A stretch of DNA of 64,000 nt from Symbiodinium sp. CCMP2592 (GCA_905221615.1 CAJNDT010001013.1:372001-436000), one strand, 5' to 3'; positions 29,122-38,767 are shown, numbered from the stretch's first letter. A program made the numbers and translations. The notes: generated by a model not told the origin, from the letters alone.

Positions 29122-29187
29122 ATGGAGCACCGACAAGCCCTCCTTCCGCTGCTCGGCGTTTGCGCGCTGAGCCTCCACGGCTGTGAG
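29122..29187 (+). CDS. first coding exon, signal-peptide-like
   Basis: GCCATGG context after a C/T-rich leader (TTTGCTGTTTCTTTCCGCC). 22 codons (MEHRQALLPLLGVCALSLHG, CE) end at a GTGAGT donor. The peptide has the N-basic, hydrophobic-core shape of a secretory signal, with LPLLGVCALSL as core. 16 of 21 codons after ATG end in G or C. The next exon was not identified; heptamer-like intron sequence follows. Mature protein unknown. Confidence 0.55.
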
Positions 29188-29535
29188 GTGAGTTGCAGGC
29201 AGGCTTAGCGCTTGGGGTTCAGGGTTTAGGAGTTTGGGGTTTCGGGCTTCCTTATAGGGTTTAGGAGGTACGGGCTTACGGCTTCGGGTTACGGAGCTTT
29301 TGGTTTTTGGGGCTTTGGGCTAAGGGTTTAGGGCTTAAGTTTGTGTTTGTTTTGTTTCTCAGGTTGTGGTGCTAGTGTTGCCTGCCAGAAGTGTTGCTGC
29401 CATACCTTTGTAAAATTCATGAACTATAACCAATACACGTAGATGTATAGGCATGATAATGTCTATCTGTATGTATGACTGCATGACATATACACCATAT
29501 ACTCGACATACTCATGAGTGCTAATGTATGTAGAC

Positions 29536-29553
29536 ACACATTATGTATATGTG

Positions 29554-29585
<32 letters not shown>

Positions 29586-29622
29586 TACATGTTACATATA
29601 TATATATATATATAGATATATG
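29536..29622. repeat. AT microsatellite block
   Basis: Interrupted (AT)n. Confidence 0.9.
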
Positions 29623-29846
29623 TTGTGCCAGCCTGTTGTTGTTATCAGTCCTATTCTTGCTGATTCGCTCTTGTTGTGGTAGCTCCACGCCTGCGTTTCA
29701 TGATTGCTAATGCCACTGTTCGTGCTTTGGGTTAGGAAGGATTAGTAGTGTTGGAGTTGCCAGTGTTGCTAGACCGGTTTGTTCTAGCTTGATCGAAACA
29801 CCAAGTGGCAACAACGCTGCCCTTGCATACTCCTTGAAGGCTTTAA

Positions 29847-29953
29847 TGCAGGGCCCTAAATAATTACCTTTACTACTTACGGGGTTCCTTACAGTAAGTA
29901 TAGTATACTATACCCCCAAATCGAATTTTCTCATTATTAAGGCCCCTACATTA
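29847..29953. mobile_element. F3 inverted-repeat element
   Basis: TGCAGGGCCCTAAATAATTAC left and CATTATTAAGGCCCCTACA right. Confidence 0.85.
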
Positions 29954-30142
29954 GGAGGTTGATGGCTGGAGCTTAGGGATTTTGGGCTTTGGGCTTTAAG
30001 GGCTTCTCGTTTAGGACGGACTTTGGCTCTCGGGTCCCACTGCTCCAGTGACTTACTACAAGGGGCCTTAGTAACTAGAATGCGGGTTCCCTTTAAGGGG
30101 TCCTTTAAAGGGTTCTATAAGGGATCTACAGGGGTTCCATAC

Positions 30143-30247
30143 TATAGGGGCCTTAATAATTAGAACAGGGTTTGGGGGGTATTTTATATTACAATTCTAA
30201 GAAGGAAACCCCAAAACAGTTTTCGTTGTTGTCAAGGCCCCTGCATT
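30143..30247. mobile_element. F3 inverted-repeat element
   Basis: TATAGGGGCCTTAATAATTAG left and GTTGTCAAGGCCCCTGCA right. The next ORF starts within it. Confidence 0.8.
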
Positions 30248-30372
30248 ACACCGCATCCGAAGATCTTGTGCCGATGGTTGACAGCTGTGCACCAACCAAG
30301 GTTGACAAAACACACGTCGGTCGTCCTAATCCGTGTGCGTTATACCTGAAACTCGAATCCTATGTGCCCTAG
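30248..30372 (+). CDS. possible exon after F3 element
   Basis: The frame from the F3 edge reads EDLVPMVDSCAPTKVDKTHV and GRPNPCALYLKLESYVP before TAG. Composition is protein-like and third-position bias moderate. The ORF proper starts inside the element, so the left edge is uncertain. Confidence 0.35.
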
Positions 30373-30415
30373 ACCTTAAGCTCATACCCTGGATCGGTGC
30401 ACCAGGTTTGGGGAG

Positions 30416-30466
30416 GAGCTGCGCTGCTACAGCGATGGGCTCGTTGCTGCCAAGGTCCGTCGCTAA
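30416..30466 (+). CDS. possible last exon
   Basis: From GGTTTGGGGAG the frame gives ELRCYSDGLVAAKVRR and TAA; 12 of 16 third positions are G or C. Confidence 0.35.
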   Translation, partial: ELRCYSDGLVAAKVRR

Positions 30467-30654
30467 GGAATTAGAAGCGTACAGAGCGCACAGAGGCTTT
30501 CTCTTCTGTTAGAAAGGGTGAGAAAGTCTGTCGAGCAACAGCACGACTAAGTTGGAGCTTGATTGGGAGCGTTGCCCCCAAACTCCGAACTAGCTAGCGC
30601 ACACAAGCAAGTGGCGACGGCACACCATCAACACGCCTTGACTTGACTCCCTTC

Positions 30655-30758
30655 CCAAAGGGTCCAAGTATCACTATGGTGTATATACATATATATATAT
30701 ATATATATCCCAAAACTACTATAAGTATGTACCCTAATGATACTTGGACCCTTTTGGC
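30655..30758. mobile_element. F6 inverted-repeat element
   Basis: CCAAAGGGTCCAAGTATCAC and TGATACTTGGACCCTTTTGG ends around an AT tract. Confidence 0.9.
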
Positions 30759-30972
30759 TTGTTCTGAAACCCGGAGCCCCAAGCGCTGACAGGTAGAGTG
30801 TGGCAAGCTGGGCGAGCAGAACAGAACCACGCTCAAAGACTCTTATGCGAAAGGCTACGAGGCAGGGGTCTAGTGAAGGGCTTAGGGTTTAGGGTCTATC
30901 CTAGCTCATCTCACACCGAAGCTCTCTTAAAGCCCGAAGTTACAACCCTAAACCATAAACCGCAATAGACCC

Positions 30973-31070
30973 TACCTGGACCCCAAATAAAATACCTTTT
31001 CTAGCGTTCCCTAATATGATTTCTTCACATAAGTCCTTGAAAAGGTAGGTTCTTTGGGGTTATATAAGGA
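30973..31070. mobile_element. F14 inverted-repeat element
   Basis: CCCCAAATAAAATACCTTTT left and GAAAAGGTAGGTTCTTTGGGG right. Confidence 0.8.
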
Positions 31071-31349
31071 AATGATTGAGCCTTACCGTTCAGGTTCATT
31101 GTTGCGGCAGGGCCGCGCTTCTTGATTTGAGAACTTGCAGTCGGGTCTGGGGTTGACGGTTCCGGGGTCCATGATTCAGGATTTAGGTGTGGGTAGGGTT
31201 TCGGGTTTTGGGTTTGGGGGTTTAGGGTTTAGGGTTTGGGGCAGGGGCGTAAGTAGTAAGGGAGTCGCGCCATGCCCCGGCTTAAGCGGCTTAAGGCTTT
31301 AGGGCCTCAGACGTTGCAAGCGCAGTCTGCCTGACGGCTTTCTGGCCTA

Positions 31350-31460
31350 CCCTAAGGCTCCATGTACCCATATAGTATATACTTGGGCCTTAAACTACCT
31401 ATATGGGGACCCCGTTAAGCCTTAAGTATCTACTATAAAGGTACATGGAGCCTCTGGGCT
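31350..31460. mobile_element. F5 inverted-repeat element
   Basis: AAGGCTCCATGTACCCATATAG left and AAAGGTACATGGAGCC right. A reverse-complement copy is at 58996. Confidence 0.9.
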
Positions 31461-31630
31461 ATAATATACCCTAAACCCTAAACCCTAAACCAGCAGCTAT
31501 AAGTTGTGGATGAGCGAGGCTCTCCGTGAACCCCCCAAGTAGCGGAACGGAGGTCTCGGACCTTTTTCACTCCAAGGCTTCAAACACAAAGAGTGCTAGC
31601 GTGGAGCATATGTATATGTATGTGACAGTA

Positions 31631-31636
31631 TGTGTA

Positions 31637-31688
<52 letters not shown>

Positions 31689-31751
31689 TATATGTATATG
31701 TATGCATACGTGTATATTATACCATGCATGCATGCATACATACACGCAAGC

Positions 31752-31785
<34 letters not shown>
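31631..31785. repeat. AT/GTAT microsatellite block
   Basis: (AT)n with ATAC and ATGC interruptions; the Tyr/Ile ORFs on both strands come from it. Confidence 0.95.
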
Positions 31786-31795
<10 letters not shown>

Positions 31796-32051
31796 CCATG
31801 TCTGTGTCTTTACCTATGCATCTGCGATTGCTCTGTACATATGCACTGCACTAAAGCCCAAACTTTCAGCCCAAAAGTCTGGACCTATCAACTCCTGCAC
31901 CTCGGAAGCTTCACGGCAGTTTCAGAACGTAGTCGGAAACTTGAGCATAGGACCATGCATAGTAGGATCCGTATTAGACAGCTCGACAGGCAGTCAAAAG
32001 CCTGGAAACCCTAAGAGCCTTGAACGCCTGGACAGATTCTAGAATTCTAGA

Positions 32052-32142
32052 CCCAAAGGGTCCAAGTATCATTATGGTATATACTTAGACCCCCACATTA
32101 CCCTTTTAGTATATACCATCATGATACTTGGACCCTTTGGGC
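32052..32142. mobile_element. F6 inverted-repeat element
   Basis: CCCAAAGGGTCCAAGTATCA and TGATACTTGGACCCTTTGGG, with a near-perfect palindrome inside. Confidence 0.95.
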
Positions 32143-32194
32143 AACGCTCCCCCTTCTCTCCTCTCTCACGGAGCAAGAAGACCTTGTATTTCAG

Positions 32195-32313
32195 TAGAGC
32201 CCCTCAGTCGCGCTGCAAAAAGTTGTGGATTCCTGAGTCTAGATGTGCCACAGGAAGCCAAAGTGGGTGGGGTGCTTCTTGAAATTAGGGGTCAATTTCC
32301 CGGGCTACGTAGG
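32195..32313 (+). CDS. weak candidate exon
   Basis: A good T-rich acceptor (CTTGTATTTCAG) and a GTGTTT donor. The frame EPLSRAAKSCGFLSLDVPQE is open in phase 0, matching the next exon, but third-position bias is poor. It lies inside a 125-codon ORF (32128-32505). Confidence 0.3.
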
Positions 32314-32631
32314 GTGTTTGGGGTAGTTAGTTTGCGGCATCATGGCTCTATGACGAGGCTTCTAACAGGGGTTGCCCACGCTGTTTTGCGAGGTCAAGGG
32401 TTCATGGTTATTGCAGGGTTAATAGGGGTGTTAGCTAACGGGGGACGGCTTCCGCCTGGTATTATGCAAAACGCACCCTCAAAAGGCCATTGTAGTTCGT
32501 CTTAAACCATACACAGTATCAATGTCGCTGACAAACCATATGCACCAACAGCCAAAGCATCCATCCTAGCATCCCCCCAAACCCTAAACCCTAACCCCGC
32601 CCCACCCACCAAAACACAGAGCTGCTTACAG

Positions 32632-32693
32632 GATGGTTTCGAAGAGGCTCTCCTGCACTTCAAGGGACACACGCCGCTCGACGGAGGCTTTAG
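32632..32693 (+). CDS. candidate exon of a small plus-strand gene
   Basis: The acceptor GAGCTGCTTACAG leads into DGFEEALLHFKGHTPLDGGF, ending with two bases before GTCGAA. A second frame begins with an ATG at 32633 (MVSKRLSCTSRDTRRSTEAL), a plausible basic N-terminus, so this could be a first exon. The first reading joins in frame to the exon at 32952. Confidence 0.45.
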
Positions 32694-32705
32694 GTCGAAT
32701 AGGGG

Positions 32706-32810
32706 CCTAGGGTTTCCCTGGGCCTTAAGAAACCTGCCTTGTTAGGGCTCCTCAATGTGATTTCCCTAGAGACGCCCTGAAATGGTAGTTTCTGTGGGGT
32801 TAAGGTGGGT
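32706..32810. mobile_element. F14 element in the proposed intron
   Basis: A diverged F14 copy: CTGCCTTGTTAGGGCTCC and GAAATGGTAGTTTCTGTGGGG. Confidence 0.6.
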
Positions 32811-32951
32811 TTAGGGAGGGTTCCTTGAAGGGGTCCTGTAGCTAGAAGGGCCCCGGGAAGGTCGGTGTTGGGAGTCGTCCAAGTCTTTCAAAAAAACTGC
32901 AACCCCCAAAACCTAGCAATATTTAGGGCTTAACTGCTGCTCTCGCACAGA

Positions 32952-33265
32952 GGTACACCTTGCTCGAGTGGATCCGTGATGTGTGCCACCGCCTTGATTT
33001 TGCACGATTTAGCATGCAGACATTCCTGGCTGATCATCGAAATCCTATTCTAACATGTTGCCATGGGAGTTCTGGCGCTTCAGAATTGAATATCCTGCCC
33101 CTTATTCATGCAGACCGTCGATTGGGGTGTCTAGTCAGAACTGTATCCGGGCAAAACGCGTCATTACTCGGTGTTTCCAGTCAAGCCATGCACGTCCTGG
33201 GTGTGTGCGCGGGTCTGCAAGGTTCGATGGACGAAAACCAAGAGATCCATCATGCGGGTTTATAG
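32952..33265 (+). CDS. exon with a cyclin-box-like start
   Basis: After TGCTCTCGCACAGAG the frame is open for about 104 codons to a TAG at 33263. Its beginning, YTLLEWIRDVCHRLDFARFS, resembles the first helix of a cyclin N-terminal box (LLxWIxxVCxxL). The rest has no match I recognise and the usual downstream aspartate-arginine motif is absent. Splicing within the ORF is possible. The first 14 codons have about 80% G or C at third positions. Assignment to cyclins is tentative. Confidence 0.4.
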
Positions 33266-33458
33266 CCAGCTTGCAAGTTTATACACGTTCCGGCTTGAGG
33301 ATTTTGAGTATTTTGGGCCGGATACTCCAGTTGTAGAGATTCGCTAGCGCTTCGGCGCTTTCTAGGCCCCTAAGCATGCATCCCCTAGCCCAACTCTAAG
33401 CGATTAGACCCCTAAACTTGTCGTAACAGTCGCCGAAGAAATGCCGATTACCTGCCAG

Positions 33459-33513
33459 GATCATAGACCTCATCGCCATCATCACGGCATTGCTTTTGCG
33501 TGGGCCTCGTCTT
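33459..33513 (+). CDS. candidate hydrophobic exon
   Basis: From TTACCTGCCAG to GTAAGG, 18 codons read IIDLIAIITALLLRGPRL, like part of a membrane helix. The CATCATCGCC triplets here recur in other tracts of the window, so it may be repeat-derived. Confidence 0.3.
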
Positions 33514-34535
33514 GTAAGGGTTCTGCAGGGAGGCTTTAAGGGGCTTACTACAAGGGTGCTACACGGGTTGCCATGACAGTTCTAACTTATGATGTCGGTG
33601 TCAAGGTTTCGGTATTTGGGTTCAGTACTTTAGGGTTGGGTTTAGGGTTGAGGGATCACACAGCCAGTCAGTGGGTTGAACTTTAGTTCTTGGGTTCTCT
33701 ATTTGGTGTACACACACACACACACGCACGCTTCTTGAACTTGTTTCTGACGTGGGTCTTGACACAGATATTATTAGTGCGATCAGTACTGTTGCGGTGC
33801 CTGCTTTTACTGCCGAGGTTGCTGTCCTTGTCATTGCCGCCGTTGCGATGATGTATGCCATGATGTCGCATTCTACATGTTTGCCGACACTGCAAGGTTT
33901 CGCTGTGTTTGGAGCATGGTTTTGGGCGTGTGAGTTCAGTCGGTGGCCTGAGGTGCACCGGCTTGAGGGCTTCTGGTCTGGTGTAAGGGTGAGGTTTAGC
34001 CTGCGAAGCAGCAAGCCGATGCCGATGATCCTAAGCGTGTAACCCTGACCTGCAAAAGACGACAAAACCCAACACTAACCGAACGAAACCTTACACCACC
34101 ACTATATGGGGAGTTCTCTAAACTAGTGTCCCTTGTTAGGTGCCCAAACTAGTACGGCACCCTTATCAAGAAGGACTTGAGACAGGACCCTAATTTGAAG
34201 AGCTACCCTTATATGGTACATACTTTATAATAGGAGCCCTATAGAAATCCTCATAATTCATTATACATCCCGCTAAGGGACATTGAAAGGGACCTCAATT
34301 GAGAGAAGCACTTCTTATTATCGTCTCCAGTAATTCCTCTTCTCTGCTCCTTGGGCTCAGGGTTGAAACGACTGCAGTCAGTTAGAGCAGCTTTTGGGAC
34401 GTTCTGCGCCCCACAGAGCCCAACAACCGAATATCCTCCAAAATGATGATGAACAGCTCCGGGAGACGATTTACCCCACACTGTAACAAGCCGTGTGCTA
34501 AACTAAAGGTTGGCAATCCTGCTTTAAACTCGCAG

Positions 34536-34605
34536 GACCTGCAAGCCAGGGTTTCAGAAGTTTCGGGATCGATTATAGGGATCTGTCGGGAACCCTTACT
34601 AAACG
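34536..34605 (+). CDS. exon upstream of an F17 element
   Basis: The acceptor TTTAAACTCGCAG precedes a frame ending FGIDYRDLSGTLTK with two extra bases before GTTGAT, which is the F17 terminus. Joined across the element to the next exon, the split codon is CGC (Arg) and the frame stays open. Confidence 0.45.
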
Positions 34606-34722
34606 GTTGATGGTATAAATCCTGCATTACCCATAATAAGGAGTTTACCACAATTCCCATACTTTAGGTTCCTGATATAAGGTAATGCAGGATTTATATT
34701 TATATCATCAACTAAACTAAAG
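34596..34722. mobile_element. F17 element acting as an intron
   Basis: AAACGGTTGATGGTATAAATC on the left; GATTTATATTTATATCATC then AACTAAACTAAAG on the right. Interior arms CTGCATTAC/GTAATGCAG pair perfectly. Splicing from the GTTGAT inside its left end to the AAG at its right end would remove it almost exactly. Confidence 0.75.
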
Positions 34723-34828
34723 CACCCACTTCAACGATGCCCCCAGCCGAACCAGGATTGGCTTCACAGTTGGGCACTTCAAGATGCAGCATGAGCCCGA
34801 GACCGCCGCGGGCTTCGGATTCTGCTGT
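34723..34828 (+). CDS. well-supported exon between F17 and F6b elements
   Basis: It begins at the AAG closing the F17 element and ends at GTAGAC, 21 bp before an F6b element. The frame THFNDAPSRTRIGFTVGHFK, MQHEPETAAGFGFCC has about 81% G or C at third positions, against 50% in the alternative. It has no recognised domain. It is the clearest example of an exon bounded on both sides by mobile elements. Confidence 0.6.
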
Positions 34829-34849
34829 GTAGACCCTGGGTCTGGGGTT

Positions 34850-34962
34850 ATCCCCAAGGGTCCAAAGGACCCAATTATTAGGTACTCGGTTTTCGGATAG
34901 TAGTTATGTAGGTTAGGATTTTGGAGAGTACATGATTATTGGGTACTTGGACCCTTGGGGCG
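34850..34962. mobile_element. F6b inverted-repeat element
   Basis: TATCCCCAAGGGTCCAAAGG and GTACTTGGACCCTTGGGG ends; interior GTAGGTTAGGATTTTGGAGAG is shared with 44216-44285. Confidence 0.85.
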
Positions 34963-35179
34963 ATAGCCTTGTAACTCGAACTTCGTATAAGCACTTGATA
35001 TATTCTTCATGTCACTTCCCTGACGGCTGCTTTCAGGGTGTGGGGTTCTCGTTGCATACGCTTTAGGAATTCATGTTTACGGTTTGACCCCGGGAAGGAC
35101 GTTTGCCACGACCTCGAATCGTCCGAAGTTGGCCATGCGAAGGACAGAGAGGGATTTGCAACTGTTTACTTGAGCATTA

Positions 35180-35290
35180 CTATAGGGGCCTGAATGATTA
35201 CCTATACTATTTGGGGGGGGAGTGGTCCTTATTATAATGATAGTATAATGGGCCCCAAAACCCTATTCTAATTATTAAGGCGCCTACATT
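35180..35290. mobile_element. F3 inverted-repeat element
   Basis: TATAGGGGCCTGAATGATTAC and CTAATTATTAAGGCGCCTACA ends. Confidence 0.85.
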
Positions 35291-35472
35291 AATCCTGTGT
35301 GCCTGCATGTGTATGTGTGCATGTGTGTTTATGTTTGTGTTGTGTAGCGCACACAGAAACACACCACATGGCCGTGATGAGGTTGAGCTGGAAGCTTACC
35401 CTAAACGAAGGAAAGGTGAATGGTGTCGCCACTGAGCGGGTGTAGGTATTGCACCCACACCGCTCTTCTTCC

Positions 35473-35571
35473 TAGTAGTAGAGTAGGTAACCTTGAACCT
35501 TTTTTGGACTATATAATCCCTATACAACCAAAAAGGTTAACCTTTAGTTCCCCATGATCCCCGACAAGTAG
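35473..35571. mobile_element. F10 element
   Basis: TAGTAGAGTAGGTAACCTTG ... AAAAAGGTTAACCTTTAG, then CCCCATGATCCCCGACAAGTAG. The same unit is nested inside F9 at 63446-63550. Confidence 0.8.
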
Positions 35572-35586
35572 GTCTTGCGGTCGCAG

Positions 35587-35665
35587 GAGCATCATTGGTT
35601 TGCAGCACATCGGCGTGCTGAAGGGTGCCGAAGCCTGCCACAACGCACAACAAGCGGACTGTTAG
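35587..35665 (+). CDS. possible last exon after F10 element
   Basis: From GGTCTTGCGGTCGCAG the frame gives SIIGLQHIGVLKGAEACHNA, QQADC and TAG. The first 17 codons have about 80% G or C at third positions. The acceptor lies 15 bp outside the F10 end. Confidence 0.45.
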
Positions 35666-36002
35666 GGTTCTATCAGGGCCAAAAGGGGTTTTAGCCTATG
35701 GGGGTTTAGTAGGGATTAGGATTAGGGCTTCCATCATAGGGGGTTTCAAAGTTGAATGCTGTGGTGTTAGAGTTTTTTCCGGTTGTCCTACCTGCAAACC
35801 ACTTTCCCCATTACTAGTTCCTCATCGTCAGGGTGGTTCGAAGCAATTACCGGACTGGCCTTGTGCACCTTAAGGCTTTAGGGTTCCAAGAGGGTTCATT
35901 TGGAGAATGGGTTCAATTTGGAAGCCAGGGTTGAATATGGTGTAGGCAAGTAGGGTTTATTCTGAGGATGTGTTCATGTGTATTCGTCGCGACCCTCAGA
36001 AA

Positions 36003-36130
36003 AGTAGGGGGAGGGAGGGTAAGGGGCCATAATGTTCATAATAAGGCCTCAATAAGGCCTATTTAAGGATGTATAGTGATGTGATGTATAGTCCCCTACC
36101 CCTCCCCCTCTCCCCCCCTCCCCCCTACCC
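36003..36130. mobile_element. G-rich/C-rich inverted element (F19)
   Basis: GTAGGGGGAGGGAGGGTAAG on the left, a C-rich partner (CCCCTACCCCTCCCCCTC...) on the right, around GGCCTCAATAAGGCC. The G-rich arm has four runs of at least three G. Confidence 0.65.
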
Positions 36131-36157
36131 GCCTAAGAGCCTAAGAGTCCCAATGAT

Positions 36158-36270
36158 TTACAGTAGAAGCCAGAAAGTTGGAATATCATTATCGTAACCC
36201 CTTTACGGTAAATTATAGCGGATCCTACCATTAATCCATATTCCAACTTTCTGGAGTTCCCTGTATAGAC
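36158..36270. mobile_element. F7 inverted-repeat element
   Basis: TTTACAGTAGAAGCCAGAAAG and CTTTCTGGAGTTCCCTGTA ends. Confidence 0.85.
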
Positions 36271-36390
36271 GTAGAAAATTCAGAGCTAAACAGCAGAGCA
36301 TCATTTCCAACAGAGCCCCAGCCCTGATCCCGGCTTCGGGGGAGTTTAGTGGCGCTGCTTCTGGGTTCCCGTTTTTCTAGGGTTTAGGGT

Positions 36391-36488
36391 TTACTTAGGG
36401 GTACTTAAATAATTTCCAATTTTTGGTTATTACAATCCCTAAGAAACAGCTAAAATTACAATTTGTGCTAGGGTTCTAAGTGCAGTAT
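36391..36488. mobile_element. F12 repeat, copy 2
   Basis: TTACTTAGGGGTACTTAAAT ... CTAGGGTTCTAAGTGCAGTA. Confidence 0.75.
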
Positions 36489-36759
36489 AGTTCAGGGTCT
36501 AGGGTCAGGAGTCATAAGTGGAGTCGGTTTAGGGTTTAGGGCTTCGCTGTGATTGCAGAATTCTGAGTCCAGCGCTACTACTAGTTTGGCCATTTGGCCA
36601 TTCGCAGAACTATTCTTCTTTCGACTTCATATCTTGCCAGCATCGAGGAATAGTCGCAGGAAGCAGTACTAGGAGCAAAAAGTCCTAAACATAAACTTTA
36701 AGCATATCCTGGATTCCTGAAGTCCTGAAGGTACGGGATGCCTTCACTGCATAATGCAA

Positions 36760-36865
36760 GGGTCTTAAACATTACCAACTCATTTTATTTTTGAGTGGGG
36801 GTCCTTATTACCATTACCCTAAAACCCTATTCTAAGTGTTAAGGTTGTGAAGGCCCCTTTGACAG
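36760..36865. mobile_element. F3 element, diverged
   Basis: Keeps CTTAAACATTACCAACTC left and CCTATTCTAAGTGTTAAGG right. Confidence 0.55.
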
Positions 36866-37218
36866 GCCCCTGATGATGCCCCAATGTCTGAAATCGCTAC
36901 TTGGAGGGTTTAGCATTTCGCGAGCATGTGCGGACATCATATAATCAGAGGCCTGAACAGCTAGACTAGAGTTTCGGGGTTGTTGTCGGTGCATGTGCCA
37001 GGACTCCCGAAAGAACAACTACTATCGAGCCTTTGGAGGCTTCGTTTTCAGCCAGGGGTAAGCAGTTTGAGGTGCTGCTGTGGCCGAGACTAGGATGACG
37101 TTTGCTTACTAAGTGAGTCCTGAAGCCTTGAGTTCTTAAACTTCGAAACCACGAAGCCTGATCCCAAGTCCCAAACTTCTTCCCTAGACCCGAAACCCTA
37201 AACCCTGTATACTAACAG

Positions 37219-37256
37219 CAGGAGCACCACCGGCCGCTCCTTGATGCTCTGGCCTC
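37219..37256 (+). CDS. small exon with canonical branch site and donor
   Basis: TATACTAACAG combines a TACTAAC branch-like motif with the acceptor. 12 codons (QEHHRPLLDALA) end at GTGAGT; 9 of 12 third positions are G or C. The branch motif only 3-4 bases from the AG is unusually close, so the real acceptor may be the next CAG. Confidence 0.4.
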
Positions 37257-37305
37257 GTGAGTCTGCGGTTGCGGGGGGCGGCGGCGAAAAGGGCCGCAGG
37301 GTTCT

Positions 37306-37628
37306 CTAAGGCTCCACGTAGTATTTCAAAGTCTATTACAGTATGTTGTAGTGTATTATGGGATACCTAGAGGGTCATGCCCTACGAATTGTTGGGTACG
37401 TAAGTTTAGTGTTATGATCTGCTTTTGTTAAGTAGTCAAGTGGATGCCCTAAAACGGCAGTAGGGTATGACTTGGGTACGGCCCCCACTCAGCAATAATA
37501 GTTGAATAATATTGATAATATAGATATAGTAGGACCTTAATTAATAGTAGCCCTATTATAGACTCTTACTGTATGGGGGCCGTACCTAAGGTATGTCCCT
37601 ACAGGTAGTATATACGTCCGCCTTAGAG
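37306..37628. mobile_element. nested element: F11 inside an F5-like element
   Basis: The outer ends CTAAGGCTCCACGTAGTAT and ACAGGTAGTATATACGTCC...CTTAG are inverted. The inner F11 copy (37461-37601) has AGGGTATGACTTGGGTACGG and CCGTACCTAAGGTATGTCCCT ends. Confidence 0.7.
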
Positions 37629-37680
37629 AACCTCTCCAGGAACCCCGTTAGGGCTTACGTGTATACCATATAGGTGCCTT

Positions 37681-37780
37681 AACTTAGGTGTACTTAGATT
37701 TAGTTTTTATTTTTTGGTTCTTGCAATCCCTAAGAAGCAGCTGAAATCAGAATTTTTGCTAGGGTTCTAAGTTCAGTATA
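37681..37780. mobile_element. F12 repeat, copy 3
   Basis: AACTTAGGTGTACTTAGAT ... TTGCTAGGGTTCTAAGTTCAG. Confidence 0.75.
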
Positions 37781-37867
37781 GTTAAGGGTGGAAGGGGTTT
37801 GGCATTTCAAGCACAACCTAGACCTTCTGAACCTCATGTAAATCCTGATCCCGTGTTCTCCCGAAAC

Positions 37868-38165
37868 TAGGCCCAAAACCCTAAACCCTACCCTTAAACC
37901 CTAAGCCCTTAAACCTAACCCCTAAACCCTAAACGTGCCCTTAGCCTTAAACTCAAACCTTAAACCTTAGCTGAAACCTTAATTAAGCCTTAAGCCTAAT
38001 CCCTAAACCTTAAACTCAAATCCTAAACCCTACCCCTAAACAATAAACCGTAAACCTAGCCCCTAAACCCTAAGCTCCCTAAACCCTTAAACCTAATCCC
38101 CAAACCCTAAACCCTTAAATTTAAACCCGAATCTCTAAACCTTAAACTCAAAACCTAAACCCGAT
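37868..38165 (-). repeat. degenerate CCCTAAA array
   Basis: About 35 diverged units such as CCTAAACCTT and CCCTTAAA over 300 bp. Confidence 0.85.
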
Positions 38166-38230
38166 CTCCCAAAGCCAGGGGCCGAACCGAAGGCAACCCC
38201 AATCGCGGAGCAGTCGATCTAGCCCAGGAA

Positions 38231-38390
38231 TTGGGGGTTCATGGGTCGTTATACTAGGACCCAGAGTAGGCCCTTATGCCCTTTTTTAAGGTTTAGGTTC
38301 TCTTATAGCCCCCTTTAACTCAAAAAGGGCACCCTTTTTATTCCTAGGTTACTCTTGGGTCTAGTATAAATGGAGCTATAGGTAAGGCCA
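38231..38390. mobile_element. nested element: F8 inside F1
   Basis: The F1 left end (GGGGGTTCATGGGTCGTTATA) is interrupted at TA by a complete F8 copy (38254-38366). F1-like TATAAATGGAGC resumes after it. Confidence 0.75.
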
Positions 38391-38767
38391 CTTTATTCTA
38401 TAGCGTTTAAGGTTTAGGGTAGTCAGTCGGGGATGTTGGGTGTCCGTGGCCTCGCGTTTACGGCTTGGGCGTCAGGTTATGGGTGTTTGGCAATAGTGTC
38501 AAGAGTAATAGCTGTTAATAGCTGTTAAGGCAGCTAGAATAGAGCATTGAAAACTTCTGGGAAGTACCAATCCACTGGAGATTAGAAGCATTTCAAGCAA
38601 CTCTGCGACTGACAGAACATGAAGGCATGTACCAGAAAAGGGTGCCAGCGTAGTTTGGTGTTGCGTTCTAGAATATAGATTGCGTTGGTATCCCGTAGTA
38701 GAAGGCCCTATTCAACTTGCTTAACCTAAACCCGAGGCCATGAACCCTAAACCCACGGCCCTACTGT

